The translations under genes and the position numbers were made by a program. From positions 1 through 8,204 of the forward strand of contig JAKSOY010000200.1 in NCBI GenBank assembly GCA_024405255.1: 8,204 nt of DNA. Reading direction: 5' to 3'. Source of the stretch: Kiritimatiellia bacterium (GTDB taxonomy: Bacteria; Verrucomicrobiota; Kiritimatiellia; RFP12; UBA1067). Position 1 is the first letter of the stretch. Each line of letters starts with the position of its first letter. Positions 1-5,997 of this stretch are shown here, piece by piece. A model generated the notes under the pieces. That model saw only the letters and a list, made by a program, of their open reading frames with translations. It did no database searches and was not told the origin of the DNA.

Positions 1-551
1 TCATCCTGAACGGCCTCGGCAAGGACGCGGCGTACATCATCTCGCGCATCAACGGGTTCACCTACTGCAAGACCGTCTTCAATCCGAAGACCGAGAAGGT
101 GAAGGTCGTCTCCAAGACGGCGTTCTCCAAGGGACCGCGCGCGAATGTCCGCTGCTATGGCGCCGACAACGTGCCGGAAGGCGTGGCGATCATGCGCATG
201 GAGAACGTGGGCGTGTCCATCACGGGCAACTCCACGAACCCGACGCGCTTCCAGCATCCGGTCGCGGGCACCTACAAGAAGTGGTGCTGGGAGAACGGCC
301 GCAAGTACTTCTCCGTCGCCTCGGGCGGCGGCACGGGCCGTACGCTCCATCCCGACAACATGGCGGCGGGTCCGTCCAGCTACGGCATGACCGACACGAT
401 GGGCCGTATGCACTCCGACGCGCAGTTCGCGGGCTCCAGCTCGGTGCCGGCGCACGTCGAGATGATGGGCCTCATCGGCATGGGCAACAACCCGATGGTC
501 GGCGCGACCGTCGCGGTGGCCGTGGCCGTCGAGGAAAGCTTCAAGAAGTAA
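1..551 (+). CDS. GGGtGRT-family protein, C-terminal part (5' end outside window)
   Basis: The frame is open from base 3 to the TAA at 549-551, giving 182 residues with no start of its own; an internal ATG at 99 is unlikely to be the true start because the coding pattern continues upstream of it. The defining feature is the motif SGGGTGRT, with GGGTGRT encoded at 324-344, followed by LHPDN and a Gly/Met-rich stretch (GMTDTMGRMHSDAQFAGSS) and a tail rich in Ala and Val. This matches the Pfam-type family named after its GGGtGRT motif, whose biochemical role is not established; members are usually roughly 330 residues, so somewhat over half is present here. From memory, relatives can lie beside NifU-like Fe-S scaffold genes, but that neighbour would be upstream and is not visible. 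Codons end overwhelmingly in C or G, which suggests strong expression. The gene is followed by a terminator-like hairpin. Family assignment is fairly secure; function is unknown. Confidence 0.8.
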   Translation, partial: ILNGLGKDAAYIISRINGFTYCKTVFNPKTEKVKVVSKTAFSKGPRANVRCYGADNVPEGVAIMRMENVGVSITGNSTNPTRFQHPVAGTYKKWCWENGRKYFSVASGGGTGRTLHPDNMAAGPSSYGMTDTMGRMHSDAQFAGSSSVPAHVEMMGLIGMGNNPMVGATVAVAVAVEESFKK

Positions 552-565
552 GCTGAAGCTGAAAC

Positions 566-632
566 AATCCTTATCGAATGGAAAGGACGGGGGAGCCCCG
601 GTTCCCCCGACCCCCTTCGGTAAGGATTTTTT
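566..632 (+). terminator. Nested hairpin with T-run, probable intrinsic terminator
   Basis: The outer arms 566-578 (AATCCTTATCGAA) and 616-628 (TTCGGTAAGGATT) pair over 13 positions with a single T-G wobble. They enclose a second stem, 589-594 (GGGGGA) with 603-608 (TCCCCC). The 3' arm runs straight into six Ts at 627-632. It begins 14 bases after the stop codon of the GGGtGRT gene, the normal place for its terminator. Oddly, it ends only 8 bases before the ATG at 641, and its 3' arm contains the only Shine-Dalgarno-like AAGGA (622-626) near that start. It could therefore act as an attenuator or translational switch as well as a terminator. Confidence 0.75.
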
Positions 633-640
633 GTCTCTCG

Positions 641-2164
641 ATGAACCGTCACGGAACACAATGGGCGCTGTTTGTCGCCACGCGTGCCATGGGCCTGCTG
701 ATCGATACGGGCTTATTGGGGATGGCGTATCTGGCGGCGGTGATTCTGCGGTTCGATTTCCGTGAACCGCTTTGGGGCTGGCGTGCAACGGCCTTGAGTT
801 TTGGAACGGTCTGGCTGGTGCAGATCGTTTCGTTGGTGGTGACGGGCTGCTATAAACTGCCTTGGCGACGGACAGGTACGCTGGCCCTGCCGCGTTATGC
901 TCTAGCCTTTGTGCTGAGTGCCGTGGTGCTGGCGGGCTTGCGTTGGTATCTGCCCGAATTCACCTTGGCGCATGTGCGTCCGCCGTATTCGGTGACGTTG
1001 ATTTCCACCGTGTTCGCCTTCTGCGCTGTGGTGGGGGCGCGCTTCCTGTGGCGTTTCTATTCCCAGGCCCGGCAGGACGAGAAGAAATTGCTGCGCCGTC
1101 ACGAGAAGGTCGTGGGCGGTGCGGGCGTGTTGGATCTTTTGCGCGACAAGACGGTTCTCGTGACCGGTGCGGGCGGAACGATCGGCAGTGAAATCGTGCG
1201 CCAGGTCGCCTGCAGCGGCGCCAAGCGTGTGATTATGCTTGAGCGGAGCGAGAACGCGCTCTACGAGATCGATCGCGAGATGCGCGGGGCGGGCGTGAGC
1301 GCCGACTGCATTCCTGCGATGGTCGACATCCGCGACGAGGATCGGATGAAGGCGGTGTTCGCGCGCTGGAAGCCGCAGGTCGTGTTGCACGCGGCGGCCT
1401 ACAAGCACGTGCCGATGGTGGAGAAGAATCCGCTGGAGGGCCTGCGAAACAATACCGTCGCCACGCGCCGTCTCGGCGAGTGGGCGCGGGAGGCGGGCGT
1501 CAAGCGCTTTGTGATGATTTCAACGGACAAGGCGGTGAACCCCATCAGCGTGATGGGCATGACGAAGCGCCTGGCCGAGGTTCTGCTTTTGGAATTGAAC
1601 GGCGGTGCCACGCTGTTCTCGTGTGTGCGCTTTGGCAATGTGCTTGGATCAAGCGGCAGCGTCGTGCCGCTCTTCCGCGAGCAGATTGCGCAGAGGGGAC
1701 CCGTCACGGTGACCCATCCCGAGATGAAGCGCTACTTCATGAGCGTGGAAGAGGCGGTGGGCCTTGTACTCGAGGCGGCGTCGATTTCGGGGACCGAACG
1801 GACGGGGACTCTGGCGTCCTCGAACCCTGCCCAGGGGAGTGGGCTTATTTTCACGCTCGACATGGGTGAGCCGGTGAAGATCATCGACTTGGCGGAGGAC
1901 ATGATTCGCCAGGCCGGCTATCGACCCTATGTCGACATTCCGATCCAGTTCACGGGGATTCGTCCGGGCGAGAAGCTCTTTGAAGAGCTTGACGTGAACG
2001 AGAAGAGCGCCTATTGCACGACTGGACACGCCCGTATCTTCATCTGTCGCGCCGCAGGCCGTGCCGAAGGCATTGAAACGGACGAGGTGATGCGCTTCGC
2101 CGCAGGAAATCCAACCAAGGAAGAGGTGCGTGCCTTCCTCAAGGCACGGGTGGGCGTCGCGTGA
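641..2164 (+). CDS. Membrane-bound nucleotide-sugar 4,6-dehydratase/epimerase, CapD/WbpM/FlaA1 type, short form
   Basis: This 507-residue protein resembles enzymes that act on UDP-sugars at the inner membrane to make precursors for surface polysaccharide or protein glycans. The N-terminal part has about four hydrophobic segments (residues ~17-36, 50-69, 83-102, 117-137). The SDR domain starts near 170 with the cofactor loop GAGGTIGSE (176-184; G176, G179, G182), then HAAAYKHVPMVE, STDKA (294-298), VMGMTK (304-309) and RPGEKLFEE (441-449). In place of the usual YxxxK there is M305-x3-K309, the variant known in WbpM-like dehydratases. Relatives of about 600-670 residues have an extra Rossmann-like domain between the membrane part and the SDR domain; it is absent here. 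Residues ~384-401 form an insertion before LDMGEPV. I chose ATG 641 because the in-frame ATG at 578 lies inside the terminator stem; ATG 689 is another option. The stop overlaps the next gene's GTG (GTGA). The exact substrate cannot be told. Confidence 0.88.
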   Translation: MNRHGTQWALFVATRAMGLLIDTGLLGMAYLAAVILRFDFREPLWGWRATALSFGTVWLVQIVSLVVTGCYKLPWRRTGTLALPRYALAFVLSAVVLAGLRWYLPEFTLAHVRPPYSVTLISTVFAFCAVVGARFLWRFYSQARQDEKKLLRRHEKVVGGAGVLDLLRDKTVLVTGAGGTIGSEIVRQVACSGAKRVIMLERSENALYEIDREMRGAGVSADCIPAMVDIRDEDRMKAVFARWKPQVVLHAAAYKHVPMVEKNPLEGLRNNTVATRRLGEWAREAGVKRFVMISTDKAVNPISVMGMTKRLAEVLLLELNGGATLFSCVRFGNVLGSSGSVVPLFREQIAQRGPVTVTHPEMKRYFMSVEEAVGLVLEAASISGTERTGTLASSNPAQGSGLIFTLDMGEPVKIIDLAEDMIRQAGYRPYVDIPIQFTGIRPGEKLFEELDVNEKSAYCTTGHARIFICRAAGRAEGIETDEVMRFAAGNPTKEEVRAFLKARVGVA

Positions 2165-3225
2165 AAGCGTCGTTGATCGTCCCCTGCTGGAACAGCGCGC
2201 GCACGCTTCCGCGTTTTTTCGCGTGCGTACAGGCGCAGACACTGTCCGATTTCGAGGTGATTTTCGTCGATGACGGGTCCACGGACGAAACATCGACTTT
2301 GCTGGCGGATTTCGCGCGTGCGACGTATCCGTTTCTCGTACGGGTGGTGACCCAGGCCAATCGGGGCGTGAGCGCCGCACGGAATGCGGGGCTAGACCTT
2401 GCGCGCGGGACATTCATCTTCTTCGCGGATCCCGATGACCTCATTCGCGCCGAAATGCTCGCGAAGGGCGTTTCCGCAATGGAAATGGATGCGGCGGACT
2501 ACTGCGTGTTCCCCTATGCCGAACGTCTGGAAGACGAGGCCGAATCGCGCCTTGTGCCGTTGAAGGGGAACTGCCGCCTGGTTTCAAACGAGGCTATTCG
2601 CGTCCAGTATCTCACGCGTCTCTTCGGCTATTCGTTTGAGCAGGTCAAGGCCTGGTATGCGGGTACACCGCTGTTCGCGCATCGTGTGCAGGGGGGCGTG
2701 TGCTGGTGCGTCTATCGGCGGGCGCTTCTCGAAGAGCATCATGTTCGTTTCGATCCGCGCATTACGCTTTATGAGGACGCGATGTTCAACAGTGCCTATT
2801 TGCTGTACGCGACGCGTATGACCTGTGTTGACGAGCCGCTCTATGACTATCTGCACGCGCGCACGGGGGCGATTGCGCGGCTGCGCCGGAACGGACGTGA
2901 ACTCGCAAACAAGCTTGAACTCCTGCGCGTGCGCCAGGAACTCGATGCCGCCTCCGGATATCAGCTGACCCCGCTCTATGCGGCCTCGTGCGTCTTCTCG
3001 GTACTCGAGATGCTGTACATCGTCTTGACTGGTCGCGCGCCGTTCCGGATGGGACTGCGCCAGGTGCGAACCTATCTCGCGGTGCCGGTCGTACGGCGGG
3101 CGATTCGCGACTTCCCGCTCTGTCTGTGGCATCCTGTGCTGGCGCTCGGGGTGCTTGTCCTTCGCGTGGTCGCTCCTGTGCGACACGCTGAACCGAATGC
3201 CGCTGCCGTGCGTTCAATGAGATGA
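2161..3225 (+). CDS. Family 2 (GT-A) glycosyltransferase
   Basis: This 354-residue protein probably transfers a sugar from a nucleotide-sugar donor to a growing glycan at the cytoplasmic face of the membrane. The N-terminus is a typical GT2 domain: SLIVPCWN at 4-11, VDDGSTDE at 36-43, NRGVSAARNAGL at 67-78, and the metal-binding DxD-type motif FFADPDDL (D90, D92). A second conserved block, CWCVYRRALLEE followed by LYEDAMF (E205, D206), fits the position of the catalytic-base ED motif in this family. A hydrophobic stretch near 322-339 could associate with the membrane. It starts with GTG at 2161, whose last two bases begin the TGA of the upstream dehydratase gene, implying translational coupling; its own stop is overlapped by the next ATG. 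Donor and acceptor are unknown. The adjacent SDR enzyme may supply the donor and the pilin-like neighbour could be an acceptor, but both are inferences. Confidence 0.9.
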   Translation: MKASLIVPCWNSARTLPRFFACVQAQTLSDFEVIFVDDGSTDETSTLLADFARATYPFLVRVVTQANRGVSAARNAGLDLARGTFIFFADPDDLIRAEMLAKGVSAMEMDAADYCVFPYAERLEDEAESRLVPLKGNCRLVSNEAIRVQYLTRLFGYSFEQVKAWYAGTPLFAHRVQGGVCWCVYRRALLEEHHVRFDPRITLYEDAMFNSAYLLYATRMTCVDEPLYDYLHARTGAIARLRRNGRELANKLELLRVRQELDAASGYQLTPLYAASCVFSVLEMLYIVLTGRAPFRMGLRQVRTYLAVPVVRRAIRDFPLCLWHPVLALGVLVLRVVAPVRHAEPNAAAVRSMR

Positions 3226-4145
3226 TGAAAGTTGTCCGATCCAGATTCCTTGCCGGCTTCACGCTGATCGAGGTGTTGCTTGTCGTGTCCATTCTGGCCG
3301 TACTGGCGACACTTGTCGTGAACCGTTACGCGCGGGTGGCCGAAACGGCGAAGGTCACGGTGGCCGAGGCCGATCTGCAGGCGATCCGTACCGCCTTCCT
3401 TGCGCCGGAGCACGGCTATGTGCGGGATTTGACGGGACTCGCTGGTTTCTCGCCGGTCTATCTGCGCGTCGGCAATCTCTTTGTTGCGACGAACGTGTTC
3501 GGTAACAAGGTGGTAGGGCCGCGTGTCGCCGATTTGCGCACGCGCGGTCTTCGTCTGGACGAAGGAAGCGAGGCCCAGTGCCAGGCGGAAGGGCGTGCGC
3601 GCCCTGAACTCTTCACATCGTGGGATGAAACGCGCAACCGCGGCTGGCACGGACCTTACCTCGCATCGGCAACGGGCGTGTTCCCCGCGCCGGAGGCCGT
3701 ACGCTTTGCCAATGACGCCACCTTCGCGGCACGTGGTTTCTTCCCGGCGTTGACGCACCTCTTGCTGCCGGATGAATTCAAAGATGCGACGCGTGCGTCG
3801 GTCTACGGGTTTGTCGGCGAACCGACGCTGCTCGATCCGTGGGGAAATCCATACGTGGTGCAAGTGCCGCCGCCGCAGGCGTTTGCGGGGGTGACGAACA
3901 TTCCCGATGCGGTTCGCTTCGACTATGCGCGTGTCGTCTCGGCGGGTCCGGACGGCGTCCTTTCAACACCGTGCTTCGGTGCGAACACGACGAACTACTG
4001 GGGCGCGACCGGCTGGAGCGAACGTCGTCGGCGCCTCGCGCGCCAGGCGGGCCTCATCGACGGTACCGACCGTTCTGCCCGCGGCGACGATCTCGTGCTC
4101 TTCTTCACCCGTACCGACCTCGACGAAGGCGAGTCCACCCGCTGA
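3222..4145 (+). CDS. GspG-like pseudopilin / prepilin-type N-terminal methylation protein
   Basis: The 307-residue product is a class III-signal prepilin. A short basic leader ends in G12, followed by F13-TLIE with the conserved Glu at mature position +5 (E17) and a hydrophobic helix to about residue 35, so prepilin peptidase should cut between G12 and F13. The C-terminal part resembles the major type II pseudopilin GspG: GWHGPYL (141-147), DPWGNPY (205-211), SAGPDG (240-245) and GDDLVLFF (288-295), the Asp-rich pieces that hold calcium in GspG. It is about twice the usual GspG length because of an insertion of roughly 57 residues between GWHGPYL and DPWGNPY and additional sequence after SAGPDG. 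The ATG shares ATGA with the stop of the glycosyltransferase gene; a second ATG follows at once (3225). It may be a surface filament subunit or an exported pilin-like protein. No other secretion genes are visible. Confidence 0.87.
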   Translation: MMKVVRSRFLAGFTLIEVLLVVSILAVLATLVVNRYARVAETAKVTVAEADLQAIRTAFLAPEHGYVRDLTGLAGFSPVYLRVGNLFVATNVFGNKVVGPRVADLRTRGLRLDEGSEAQCQAEGRARPELFTSWDETRNRGWHGPYLASATGVFPAPEAVRFANDATFAARGFFPALTHLLLPDEFKDATRASVYGFVGEPTLLDPWGNPYVVQVPPPQAFAGVTNIPDAVRFDYARVVSAGPDGVLSTPCFGANTTNYWGATGWSERRRRLARQAGLIDGTDRSARGDDLVLFFTRTDLDEGESTR

Positions 4146-4336
4146 TTAAGGTGCGTCCCTGTCTCAATAGCTGGAATCTGGACGACGTACGCGTTTAGTC
4201 CGTGGCCCGCTCGCCGCCCACGCGCCAACGATCAATGTGGCGAAATCTGCTTAAAATATTGAGATAAAGATAGCAGAGTTTTATAAATGTAATATTATTG
4301 ATTAGTATCATGATTTTTTATTTTATAAAAATGTAT
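4146..4336 (+). other. Intergenic composition break with AT-rich tract
   Basis: No gene is visible between the pseudopilin and the ATPase. The first part is GC-rich and contains only weak hairpins (5-bp arms 4201-4205 with 4218-4222, and 4223-4227 with 4238-4242) without a T-run, so I see no clear terminator. From about 4245 the DNA turns extremely AT-rich: 12 of 60 bases are G or C at 4261-4320. A small AT palindrome occupies 4315-4331 (7-bp arms, TTT loop). The tract lies directly upstream of a strong promoter and could act as an UP element; it also marks a likely junction of acquired DNA. Confidence 0.6.
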
Positions 4337-4366
4337 TTGACGGAATGTCGGATGAAATGGTATGAT
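4337..4366 (+). promoter_or_regulatory. Sigma-70-type promoter of the ATPase gene
   Basis: TTGACG at 4337-4342 matches the -35 consensus at five of six positions and TATGAT at 4361-4366 matches the -10 at five of six, with an 18-base spacer. The predicted transcription start is near 4373, leaving a short leader. A strong ribosome site (GAGAGGAG, 4377-4384) follows, six bases before the ATG at 4391. The long AT-rich tract just upstream would favour polymerase binding. The gene is thus transcribed independently of the glycan operon. Confidence 0.8.
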
Positions 4367-4390
4367 TTAGCCACATGAGAGGAGCAGATC

Positions 4391-5785
4391 ATGATTGGGC
4401 GTCTAAAAGAGCGGCAACAATTGCTGGAGGCTTTTCAATCCGAATATTCTGAGTTTGTGGCCGTCTATGGCCGACGTCGGGTTGGCAAGACCTTTTTGAT
4501 CCGCGAAACATTCAATTATTCGTTTACGTTTCAGCACACAGGGGTTAAAAGCGCCAACAAGGAGATCCAGCTTCAACGATTTCGGGCGTCGCTGGTTGAA
4601 CAGGGGCACAAGGACTGTCCCGTATTGCGAAGTTGGTTCGATGCGCTGGACCAATTGAAAGTCGTCATCGCGTCAAGTGCGGACGAACGCAAGGTGGTGT
4701 TCATTGATGAGGTTCCGTGGATGGGGCGGACGGATTCCAGTTTCATCTCGGCTTTGGAACATTTTTGGAATGGGTGGGCGTCGGCGCGGAAGGACATTGT
4801 TCTCATTGTCTGCGGTTCGGCAACCTCGTGGGTTTTGGATAAGATTGTGCATAATCGGGATGGCCTGCATGGCCGTGTGACCTACCGCATTCGCCTGGAT
4901 CCTTTTTCGCTTGCGGAATGTGCCGACTACGCGGAATCGCGCGGGCTCGAATACACCAAGGACCAGTTGGCGGAATGCTATATGGTTCTAGGGGGAATCC
5001 CGATGTATTGGCGATACCTTGAAAAGGGGAAAAGCGTTGCGCAGAACATTGACGAGCTGTTCTTTTCGGGGAGCGAGAAGCTTGAACATGAATTTGACGA
5101 ACTCTATTCGTCCCTGTTTGAAAATGCAGAGCCCTATATCGCCATCGTGACGGCGCTTGCCGGTAGAAAATGTGGCATGACCCGCGAAGAGGTTTCCAGG
5201 AATTCCGGAGTGGCAGACAATGGTTGGCTTTCCAAGTATCTCAAGGTTCTTGAACAATGCGGTTTCATTCGGCGGTTCACTGAGATCGGTAAAAAATGTA
5301 AAGGGGCGGTTTTTCAGCTGATCGACAATTTTACATTATTCCATTTCAGGTATATGAAAGGGAACACGACCAACGATCCGCATTACTGGTCGTCAATGCT
5401 CGACTCACGCGTGCATACTACGTGGGTGGGGTTGGCCTTTGAGCGCCTTTGCCTGCAGCATGTCGAGCAGATCAAGTCCGCATTGGGGATCAGCGGGGTT
5501 TTGACGAATGTCCATTCCTGGCGGAATGAGAACGCCCAAGTTGATTTGCTGGTGGATCGCAAAGACGGCATTATCAATCTCTGCGAGATGAAATATTGGG
5601 CTGGACCGTACACCCTGACAGAAAGCGATGACCGGAATCTTGCGAACAAGAAAGTCGAGTTCAAGACTGCAACTAGAACGCGCAAGGCGGTTCACTTGAC
5701 CCTGGTTACGTCGTTTGGCGTTAAAGACAACGCCTATTCCCATAAAGTTCAGTCGTTTGTGACGCTTGACGATTTGTTCAAGTGA
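4391..5785 (+). CDS. P-loop ATPase of the archaeal-type ATPase/DUF234 family with PD-(D/E)XK-like C-terminus
   Basis: The 464-residue protein belongs to a widespread but poorly understood STAND/AAA-like group. The opening MIGRLKERQQLL is typical. Walker A is GRRRVGKT (27-34, K33), Walker B is VVFIDEVPW (D106, E107), and CGSATSW (141-147) sits where a sensor residue is expected. Residues ~257-300 look like a winged helix (MTREEVSRNSGV...WLSKYLKVLEQCGFI). The C-terminal DUF234-like domain carries a restriction-endonuclease-like signature: E351, then D385 in QVDLLVD and ExK at E399-M-K401 after a hydrophobic strand. The family length (about 450-480) is matched, so the gene looks intact. Start choice is firm, given the ribosome site and promoter. 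Codon use is more AT-rich than in the upstream operon, consistent with transfer. Function is unknown; a DNA-acting ATPase/nuclease or a mobile or defence-linked role is possible but inferred. Confidence 0.88.
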   Translation: MIGRLKERQQLLEAFQSEYSEFVAVYGRRRVGKTFLIRETFNYSFTFQHTGVKSANKEIQLQRFRASLVEQGHKDCPVLRSWFDALDQLKVVIASSADERKVVFIDEVPWMGRTDSSFISALEHFWNGWASARKDIVLIVCGSATSWVLDKIVHNRDGLHGRVTYRIRLDPFSLAECADYAESRGLEYTKDQLAECYMVLGGIPMYWRYLEKGKSVAQNIDELFFSGSEKLEHEFDELYSSLFENAEPYIAIVTALAGRKCGMTREEVSRNSGVADNGWLSKYLKVLEQCGFIRRFTEIGKKCKGAVFQLIDNFTLFHFRYMKGNTTNDPHYWSSMLDSRVHTTWVGLAFERLCLQHVEQIKSALGISGVLTNVHSWRNENAQVDLLVDRKDGIINLCEMKYWAGPYTLTESDDRNLANKKVEFKTATRTRKAVHLTLVTSFGVKDNAYSHKVQSFVTLDDLFK

Positions 5786-5796
5786 GGGGTGATGGG

Positions 5797-5838
5797 GCCG
5801 TGAGCGGGAGATTTGAACACAAGTTGCTCCGCCACGGC
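5797..5838. repeat. GC-rich imperfect palindrome after the ATPase gene
   Basis: GCCGTG (5797-5802) pairs with CACGGC (5833-5838). With single-base bulges at 5803 and near 5808, GCGG and AG continue the pairing with CTCCGC (5827-5832), about 12 pairs around a 16-base loop. It starts 11 bases past the ATPase stop. No T-run follows, so it is not a standard intrinsic terminator. Given the REP-associated transposase domain encoded downstream, it is a candidate REP-like hairpin, though a Rho-type or structure-only 3' end is equally possible from this copy alone. Confidence 0.5.
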
Positions 5839-5867
5839 TGATACATCGTATGCTGAACTTTTGGGTA

Positions 5868-5930
5868 CGATTTTCTTGGGTGACATTCCATTGACGATCT
5901 TTGACCTATGGATGTTACAGAAGAAAATCG
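5868..5930. repeat. 63-base imperfect palindrome
   Basis: CGATTTTCTT (5868-5877) and AAGAAAATCG (5921-5930) are perfect 10-base inverted arms. Inside, after a small internal loop, GTGACAT pairs with ATGTTAC (one wobble) and, past one bulged T, CCAT pairs with ATGG, giving about 21 pairs around a 16-base loop. Neither strand has a T-run after the stem, so terminator function is doubtful. It lies just upstream of the regulator promoter. It could be a regulatory structure, a REP-like or MITE-like remnant, or a substrate of the nearby HUH transposase. Confidence 0.5.
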
Positions 5931-5945
5931 CATCCATGATTTCAG

Positions 5946-5968
5946 AATTGCAAATTGGGTAATTGCAA
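5946..5968 (+). promoter_or_regulatory. Direct repeat AATTGCAA x2, candidate operator
   Basis: Two copies of AATTGCAA lie at 5946-5953 and 5961-5968, 15 bases apart start to start. The second copy contains the putative -35 hexamer of the regulator gene. A DNA-binding protein on these sites would block polymerase, so autorepression by the XRE product encoded just downstream is a reasonable guess. There is no experimental support. Confidence 0.45.
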
Positions 5969-5991
5969 TGCGTCCCGAAGTTTGATATAAT
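5963..5991 (+). promoter_or_regulatory. Extended -10 promoter of the regulator/transposase unit
   Basis: TATAAT at 5986-5991 is a perfect -10 and is preceded by TGA (5983-5985), an extended -10 TGn. TTGCAA at 5963-5968, 17 bases upstream, serves as a partial -35 (4 of 6). With the last T at -7, transcription should begin at about 5998, the A of the ATG itself. No Shine-Dalgarno sequence lies before that ATG, so a leaderless mRNA is predicted. Confidence 0.72.
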
Positions 5992-5997
5992 GTCGGC

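Noticed and set aside
578..640. 21-residue N-terminal extension of the dehydratase from ATG 578
   Set aside because: This ATG lies inside the 5' arm of the terminator hairpin, has no ribosome site, and the extension is Pro/Arg-rich and unlike family N-termini.
1649..2413. 254-codon open frame on the - strand
   Set aside because: It spans two strongly supported + strand genes, has Arg/Pro-rich composition typical of a GC-rich shadow frame, and shows no recognisable motif.
3072..3863. 263-codon open frame on the - strand
   Set aside because: Antisense to the glycosyltransferase and pseudopilin genes, which both carry clear family motifs; Arg-rich shadow with no own promoter or ribosome site.
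4201..4242. Weak hairpins after the pseudopilin as a terminator
   Set aside because: Only 5-bp arms and no T-run; not enough to call.
5749..5937. 62-codon open frame on the - strand in the intergenic region
   Set aside because: Overlaps the ATPase 3' end and both palindromes, with no ribosome site or recognisable sequence.
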